From the NCBI GenBank assembly GCA_050942695.1, contig JBMNNU010000127.1, forward strand, positions 1-8,994: 8,994 nt of DNA, in the 5' to 3' direction. Shown here piece after piece: positions 5,237 through 8,994 of the stretch. The translations under genes were made by a program, and so were the position numbers. Position 1 is the first letter of the stretch. The number at the start of each line of letters is the position of its first letter. The notes beneath the pieces are model-generated. The model had not been told where the DNA came from, made no database searches, and saw only the letters and a list, made by a program, of their open reading frames with translations. The DNA comes from JBMNNU01 sp050942695 (GTDB taxonomy: Bacteria > Chloroflexota > UBA6077).

Positions 5237-6793
5237 ATGGAACTGCAGGATCGATCGAGGAGCCGCTACGGAATCAGTCGTCGCCAACTGCTTGGCTATA
5301 TATCGGCGCTCGCCGCTGGGGCAGCCATAAGCCCATCTGCTGCCTCCGCTTTACCTGGAGGCCGGGTTTCTGGACAAATAGCCCTCCCGCCGGTCCAAAC
5401 CCAACTCCCTGATACCCGCGAGGGGGCAGAGCGATCCAAGAAAGAGATGCTCGAGGCCTGCGTTGCCAGGGGAAACATGCTGCCCTCGGATATCCCTGCC
5501 CGGTCGCTAGATGAAGCGGTGGCAAGCTGCGAAGTCCGGCGGCAGTCGGTACAGAAGATGGGAGTCCCTGCGCCGAACCCTCTCCAGCAACTACTGACTG
5601 CCATCCCTCTTTCGCAATCGAGAATCGGGCTGAACCTTTGGCCAATGCTGGAGGAAGTAGAAGAGTTAGATATCGGCAATTTTCGTTTTGCAATATCACC
5701 TTACACTGCATTTGTTGATGATGGGAAACAGCGCTTCCTGCTGTTTGGCAACAGCCCTTTTATCGGCGGTTTTCGGGGCAATGATTACCTCGAGGATGTG
5801 CAACGGCGGATATTTGACCGCGCCGTTTGGGCGATGTCTAACGGCTGCCACGGTACTGCGGTGGTCGAGCTGGATCGACCTTTGAGCCGTGAGAGAGTAG
5901 GCCGGATAGTACGCGCTCTCTACGAATATGGTGTACGTACTATCATCTTGGGAAACGAGCCGAATGACCCCGGTGCCATCTGGCGCGATAACATCCCGGA
6001 GTTCGTCAAGATCTTTGCGGCTGCCGGGGATATCAAGAAACAGTACGCTCTCGACGATCTGGAGATCTCTCTTCCGGGCATGGCCTACTTCGGGCATGGT
6101 GAGTATCTTCAAAACTTGCTCGCTACCTTTTACGCCCTTCTTCCAGAGTGGGCGAACGGGTCCGCACAGTACCTTCCCTTCCAGAGAGTAGTTGACCACT
6201 ACTACGGTCCGGTCGATGGGTTTTTACAGAGGCTGACCATGATGCGGGAAACCATGGCTAGGCTCGGACTCAACGACCTCAAGTTCGATTTGGCGGAAGT
6301 AGGAAACCCATCGATAAACGAGGGGCAGCAGAGAGCTACTGATGAACAGCTTGCTGAAGGCTACATCCCGCAGATCACCTCGCTGGCCATCGCGTCGGGG
6401 ATGATGGATCGGCTCTATTTCTATTCGTTAATGGATGCCGACGACGGCTTCTCGTTGGTTGGGATCGAGAACGGTAGGTTGATCAAAAAATTATCGTACC
6501 GTTCCTTTACCAATATGGCGAGGCTGTTGTCTGGCCTCTCCAGCATCTCCTGGTCGGAAACCAGCGAGACGATGAGGGTAGATGGGAGCCGGAACGATGG
6601 GATCGAGTTTACCGTCGTCTGGTCGAAGGTAAGCGATAGGGACGTAGCCGTATCCGTTCCTCCTGGAAGGAGGGTTTTCGATGCTTTAGGCTCGGAGACA
6701 GTTGAGTCTAACTCGCAACAGGTGATACTGAGGCCGAAAAGTCATCCATCACTAGGCGGCCCCGCGAGAATTCTGATCTCTCGGCGGACGTGA
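5237..6793 (+). CDS. Tat-exported clan GH-A glycoside hydrolase-like protein
   Basis: This encodes a 518-residue protein. The N-terminus has a twin-arginine signal (GISRRQLLGYISAL, R15-R16), a hydrophobic segment and an Ala-rich end near SAASA, so it is exported folded. The body reads as a TIM barrel: IGLNLWPM, a strand into VVELDRPL, TIILGNEPNDPG with an Asn-Glu pair (N240-E241), VVDHYYGPVDG, and LKFDLAEVGNPS with a second Glu (E354), then a strand into YFYSLMDADDGFSLVG. Asn-Glu after strand 4 and Glu after strand 7 are the acid/base and nucleophile layout of clan GH-A. The tail from about 430 looks like a beta-sandwich. I cannot assign a GH family or substrate. ATG 5237 places the RR motif normally, with AAAAGG upstream; ATG 5147 would add 30 basic residues and has no clear ribosome site. 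The gene stands alone. Confidence 0.75.
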   Translation: MELQDRSRSRYGISRRQLLGYISALAAGAAISPSAASALPGGRVSGQIALPPVQTQLPDTREGAERSKKEMLEACVARGNMLPSDIPARSLDEAVASCEVRRQSVQKMGVPAPNPLQQLLTAIPLSQSRIGLNLWPMLEEVEELDIGNFRFAISPYTAFVDDGKQRFLLFGNSPFIGGFRGNDYLEDVQRRIFDRAVWAMSNGCHGTAVVELDRPLSRERVGRIVRALYEYGVRTIILGNEPNDPGAIWRDNIPEFVKIFAAAGDIKKQYALDDLEISLPGMAYFGHGEYLQNLLATFYALLPEWANGSAQYLPFQRVVDHYYGPVDGFLQRLTMMRETMARLGLNDLKFDLAEVGNPSINEGQQRATDEQLAEGYIPQITSLAIASGMMDRLYFYSLMDADDGFSLVGIENGRLIKKLSYRSFTNMARLLSGLSSISWSETSETMRVDGSRNDGIEFTVVWSKVSDRDVAVSVPPGRRVFDALGSETVESNSQQVILRPKSHPSLGGPARILISRRT

Positions 6794-6914
6794 GTCGCAT
6801 CAGACCTGAGATGAGTTTTCAGTTGCGCTGGCTTGAGTCGAAGGACCTGCTCGCTCGACTATCGGACGGGAATACTGGCGATCAAGGAGCGTCTGTAGGG
6901 CTGCCACTATCTCA

Positions 6915-6923
6915 TGGTAAAAT
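6915..6923 (+). promoter_or_regulatory. Extended -10 promoter of the 97-residue ORF
   Basis: TGGTAAAAT combines a TGn extension with a TAAAAT hexamer (6918-6923). No -35 match is found 17 bases upstream. It lies 28 bases before the ribosome binding site of the gene at 6966, giving a leader of about 36 bases. Confidence 0.45.
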
Positions 6924-6965
6924 GGGATGTAGCATACAGGACGGCACGATAGGAGGAGATGTACC

Positions 6966-7259
6966 ATGCAGAGAATTTCGATTATCCGTTGGCAGCAAAC
7001 GCAGGGCAACTACGTTGCTATCCTGCAAGCTTTAGATAGATTCAAGCAAAACAGTATCCGGCAGAAGAAGGTCGGGCGAGATGCTACCGTATTAGAGGCT
7101 GAGCTTATAGATACCGGTCAGCGAGATTGGTATTGCATCAGCTTTCCCAAGGAAGAGCTGGAGTTCGAAGAGGCGAGAGAGAAGGCTATTGCACTTGTGG
7201 ATGCCGAGAATCAGCGTCGAGCGGCGGGCAAACCATCTCTCACTGCAGAAGGTGCTTGA
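6966..7259 (+). CDS. Small protein of unknown function (97 residues)
   Basis: I do not recognise this protein. It is soluble and charged, with no signal peptide, membrane segment or Cys-based metal site. Residues 1-27 (from MQRISIIRWQQ) look like a strand and a helix. A two-strand region around ATVLEAELIDTGQRDWYCISF follows, then a long acidic-basic helix (about 61-87) with EELEFEEAREKAIALVDAEN, and a short disordered tail. That it is translated is well supported: AGGAGGAG (6951-6958) lies seven bases before the ATG, and an extended -10 element is upstream. It is 172 bases after the Tat-exported gene on the same strand and ends at a weak terminator. Codon use is like its neighbours. Confidence 0.72.
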   Translation: MQRISIIRWQQTQGNYVAILQALDRFKQNSIRQKKVGRDATVLEAELIDTGQRDWYCISFPKEELEFEEAREKAIALVDAENQRRAAGKPSLTAEGA

Positions 7260-7295
7260 GGTTTTCGCGCCAGAAGTCGTTTGCACCCTTTTTTT
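7251..7295 (+). terminator. Possible intrinsic terminator after the 97-residue gene
   Basis: GGTGC (7251-7255) pairs with GCACC (7283-7287), and a run of seven T follows at 7289-7295. The loop of 27 bases is long and has little inner pairing, and the left arm lies in the end of the coding region, so the T-run is the stronger part of the evidence. Confidence 0.4.
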
Positions 7296-7297
7296 GA

Positions 7298-7306
7298 TGG
7301 TATAAC
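7298..7306 (+). promoter_or_regulatory. Extended -10 promoter of the small zinc-binding gene
   Basis: TGGTATAAC has the TGn extension and a TATAAC hexamer (7301-7306), five of six to consensus. No good -35 is visible. It starts three bases after the T-run of the preceding terminator. The start near 7313 would leave a leader of about 28 bases. Confidence 0.45.
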
Positions 7307-7340
7307 TCGATCGAAATGTACTGACAACGAGGACAATCCC

Positions 7341-7604
7341 GTGGCGATTTGCCCCGACTGCCAGCATGATATAAATGAAATAAAAAGCTGCGTAAGGCAG
7401 CATTTCAAACTCGGAAACCGAAAGATCCCCCGAATCCCGTATGGCGACGAGCGGCGGCCAGCTTTGCCCTACTCGTACAACGACTACTGCGACGACTGCG
7501 GTGTCGAAACGGGAGGTTACCACCACAGGGACTGCGCCATCGAGCAGTGTCCGCTGTGTGGGGATTACACCGCCGTTTGCCACTGTTGGCGCCACACCCG
7601 TTGA
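7341..7604 (+). CDS. Small Cys/His-rich zinc-binding protein (87 residues)
   Basis: This protein carries two putative zinc sites. The first starts with C4-P-D-C7 and may include C17/H21. The second is C50-D-D-C53-G-V-E-T-G-G-Y-H-H-R-D-C65 followed by C70-P-L-C73-G and C80-H-C82. The CxxCGVxxGxxHHxxC...CPxCG...CxC arrangement occurs in many small bacterial proteins of unknown function, often read as zinc ribbons. Three tyrosines in PYSYNDY (43-49) precede the second site. A TTG at 7281 in the same frame would start in the terminator T-run and is rejected. The GTG at 7341 has GAGGA seven bases upstream. It is a single gene, convergent with the UPF0104 gene, with 117 bases between them that hold nothing clear. 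Confidence 0.72.
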   Translation: MAICPDCQHDINEIKSCVRQHFKLGNRKIPRIPYGDERRPALPYSYNDYCDDCGVETGGYHHRDCAIEQCPLCGDYTAVCHCWRHTR

Positions 7605-7721
7605 ACGCGCAACGAGGTGTTTAACCCTCTCCATTCTCCAGACCTGCCGCTTCCGGTAAGTCTCAACAGACCTGATGCATGGCCAGGACAGCTACCAAGC
7701 AGTAGGAAGCGAGTTTCGTTC

Positions 7722-8654
7722 TCATAGCCCCAACCGAGGACGCCAGGATAGAGGCAATCCCACCAACAGGACTGCTAGCGCTTCTCCTGCAATGGAGAGG
7801 AGGCGCGCAATCAGGCCGAAGGTTAGTGCCAGGCTCATCGGCATGTAGAGAGCCATCATCGACGCTAGAGCAACTTCGCGCACTCCGATCCCGCTTGGCG
7901 TGAGAAAGCTAACGTAGCCAATTACGTAAGCGAGACAGTAGGCGCTGACGAGCCATGGCAACTGAGCTTGCGAGACGGGAGTTGTGGCAGCTACCAGAAA
8001 GGCGAAGGCCGCCCCATTGGCAGCGTTAACCAGGGTATACCAGAGAAAGATCGATATGATATGGCGGTAATCTAGTGTGAAAGGAGCCATTGGTTTGCCG
8101 AGAAGCCGTGATGCTAAACGGAGCATATATTGTAGAACTGGGGGCTGGAGAATAAATAAGCAGGCTAACAGGAAAGCAAAGGTCCAGCCTGTCCACCAGT
8201 CGTCTGCTAAGATAGGAAGCCAGGCCAACCCCAAGAATGTGGCAGATAGGACCGTCAGCGCTTGCTCTACAGTGCTGGAAGCTAGCACCCCTTCGGCCGG
8301 TATTTTGTGACCGGCTGACATGCGAACACGCGTGACGATATGCCACAGGTTCCCCGGTATGTATCTAGCAGGCATCGAAAGCAGCCAGATCGCTGAAGCC
8401 CTGCTTGCGGGTGAGCGATATCCCATCGCTTTGACTATGAACGCCCAGCCAATTGCCAATCCTAAATGGTACACACAGAAAGCCAGGGTGACAACCCCTG
8501 CTAGCCCCCTGTCAAGACTCCACTCCCTGACCAGCAGTTCATCCCAGTAGTGTCGTACCAGGATGCCCCAGAAGATGATTATCGATAGTCCAAACACCAA
8601 TTTCAGAAGCCGGAAGATCTTCCGGCGACGCGCGGTCGTGGAGTCAGCAGTCAT
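7722..8654 (-). CDS. UPF0104 / LPG-synthase-type transmembrane protein (flippase-like)
   Basis: This encodes a 310-residue integral membrane protein with about seven to eight hydrophobic helices and short loops. Landmarks of the lysylphosphatidylglycerol-synthase TM family (PF03706, UPF0104) are ARYIPGNLWHIVTRVRM (96-112), a helix with E130-Q131 (VEQALTVL), TPSGIGVREVAL (252-263) and the ending GLIARLLSIAGEALAVLL. Members are involved in moving or modifying lipids or lipid-linked sugars, but this one has no soluble MprF synthase domain. It starts 11 bases inside the end of the glycosyltransferase-like gene, so translation is probably coupled; no clear ribosome site of its own is seen before ATG 8654. 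Together they suggest a lipid-linked glycan step in the membrane. Substrate is unknown. Confidence 0.88.
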   Translation of the reverse strand: MTADSTTARRRKIFRLLKLVFGLSIIIFWGILVRHYWDELLVREWSLDRGLAGVVTLAFCVYHLGLAIGWAFIVKAMGYRSPASRASAIWLLSMPARYIPGNLWHIVTRVRMSAGHKIPAEGVLASSTVEQALTVLSATFLGLAWLPILADDWWTGWTFAFLLACLFILQPPVLQYMLRLASRLLGKPMAPFTLDYRHIISIFLWYTLVNAANGAAFAFLVAATTPVSQAQLPWLVSAYCLAYVIGYVSFLTPSGIGVREVALASMMALYMPMSLALTFGLIARLLSIAGEALAVLLVGLPLSWRPRLGL

Positions 8655-8994
8655 TCTGGTTTTCGTGAAGCTTGGTCTGTATTCTTTCGTCTCTGTGCAG
8701 GATTGTCCTAACGGAATAGTCGGATCGGCGGTCGAAGCTAATGTTACGTAGCATCTCGCCTATTAATCCTGTGGATATCAACTGCAAACCGGAGAGAACC
8801 AGCAGCACCGACAGGAACAGCAGGGGGCGAGTGCCGATATGTTGGCCTTGAAGACGAAGCAACGTGAGATAGGAACCGGCAAATACACCGGAAGCTAGCA
8901 TGATCAGTCCGAGACTACCAAAAAGCCTGAGAGGGCTGCCTATGTATCGGGTTAAAAACAACACAATCTGGATATCTAAGAGAGCGCTGAACGC
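8644..8994 (-). CDS. GT2 polyprenyl-phosphate glycosyltransferase-like protein, C-terminal membrane part (partial)
   Basis: The frame is open to the right edge, and 116 codons before the TGA are visible. They contain two hydrophobic hairpin helices: SPLRLFGSLGLIMLASGVFA, then RPLLFLSVLLVLSGLQLIS followed by TGLIGEMLRN. The pattern xPLRLFG, then G..Y..L..L.G, RPLL, and G.Q....GLIGE is that of the C-terminal membrane segment of DPM1/GtrB-like family 2 glycosyltransferases, which load a sugar onto polyprenyl phosphate. The catalytic domain would lie beyond the window, so this call rests on the tail only. The GTG at 8964 is not the start, because codons continue upstream without a stop. It overlaps the UPF0104 gene by 11 bases. 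Confidence 0.72.
   Translation of the reverse strand, partial: AFSALLDIQIVLFLTRYIGSPLRLFGSLGLIMLASGVFAGSYLTLLRLQGQHIGTRPLLFLSVLLVLSGLQLISTGLIGEMLRNISFDRRSDYSVRTILHRDERIQTKLHENQNDC

Noticed and set aside
5274..6199. Minus-strand frames opposite the Tat-exported protein
   Set aside because: They are out of register with any motif, have no ribosome sites, and lie inside a coherent plus-strand protein.
6790..7035. Plus-strand frame starting with GTG in a 4-base overlap with the stop of the Tat-exported gene
   Set aside because: It has no ribosome binding site, low-complexity unlike-protein composition, and overlaps the well-supported gene at 6966 in another frame.
8026..8346. Minus-strand alternative frame within the UPF0104 gene
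   Set aside because: It is a shadow of a membrane protein with clear family landmarks in the other frame.

Overview
This window looks like a chromosomal segment of a moderate-GC bacterium. It has strong GGAGG-type ribosome binding sites, sigma70-like TTGACA/TATAAT promoters, frequent AGG/AGA arginine codons, and GTG and TTG starts. The mix of families fits a Chloroflexota-like or other Terrabacteria lineage, possibly thermophilic: a DUF5946-like zinc-ribbon protein, a HEAT-repeat protein, PerR with rubrerythrin, a DUF6544-like anchored protein, a Tat-exported glycosidase-like protein, and a GT2/UPF0104 pair. That placement is inference only. I see no rRNA, tRNA, CRISPR array, transposase or phage gene.

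Layout from left to right. A PEP-synthase/rifampicin-phosphotransferase-like dikinase (minus strand, cut by the left edge) is read from a well-formed promoter at 1223-1250 that is overlaid by two perfect inverted repeats. A 402-base divergent gap follows, holding a Fur-type box at 1422-1434. On the plus strand come a small DUF5946-like zinc-binding protein (1537-1977) and a HEAT-repeat protein (2148-2774). The latter ends at a 17-bp perfect-stem hairpin (2817-2852), which also ends the convergent transcript from the right.

The best-understood unit is on the minus strand: perR (3885 to 3478) followed 31 bases later by rubrerythrin (3446 to 2874). PerR keeps all five regulatory metal ligands of the peroxide sensor and both CxxC zinc pairs. 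A 17-bp perfect palindrome of the Fur/PerR type lies on the -10 element of its TTGACA-N17-TATAGT promoter. This is a compact, probably autoregulated peroxide-defence operon. Upstream on the same strand is a membrane-anchored DUF6544-like protein (4821 to 3982).

After a second 415-base divergent gap, a Tat-exported protein with a clan GH-A glycosidase-like barrel (5237-6793) is followed by two small genes: an unrecognised 97-residue protein (6966-7259) and an 87-residue Cys/His-rich zinc-binding protein (7341-7604). At the right edge, on the minus strand, the C-terminal membrane part of a polyprenyl-phosphate glycosyltransferase-like protein overlaps by 11 bases a UPF0104/LPG-synthase-type integral membrane protein (8654 to 7722), a probable lipid or surface-glycan pair.

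No clearly new multi-gene system is evident. The points most worth a second look are the double-palindrome promoter of the dikinase, the perR operator with a second Fur-family box upstream of the DUF5946-like gene, the unassigned Tat-exported glycosidase-like protein, and the small orphan genes.
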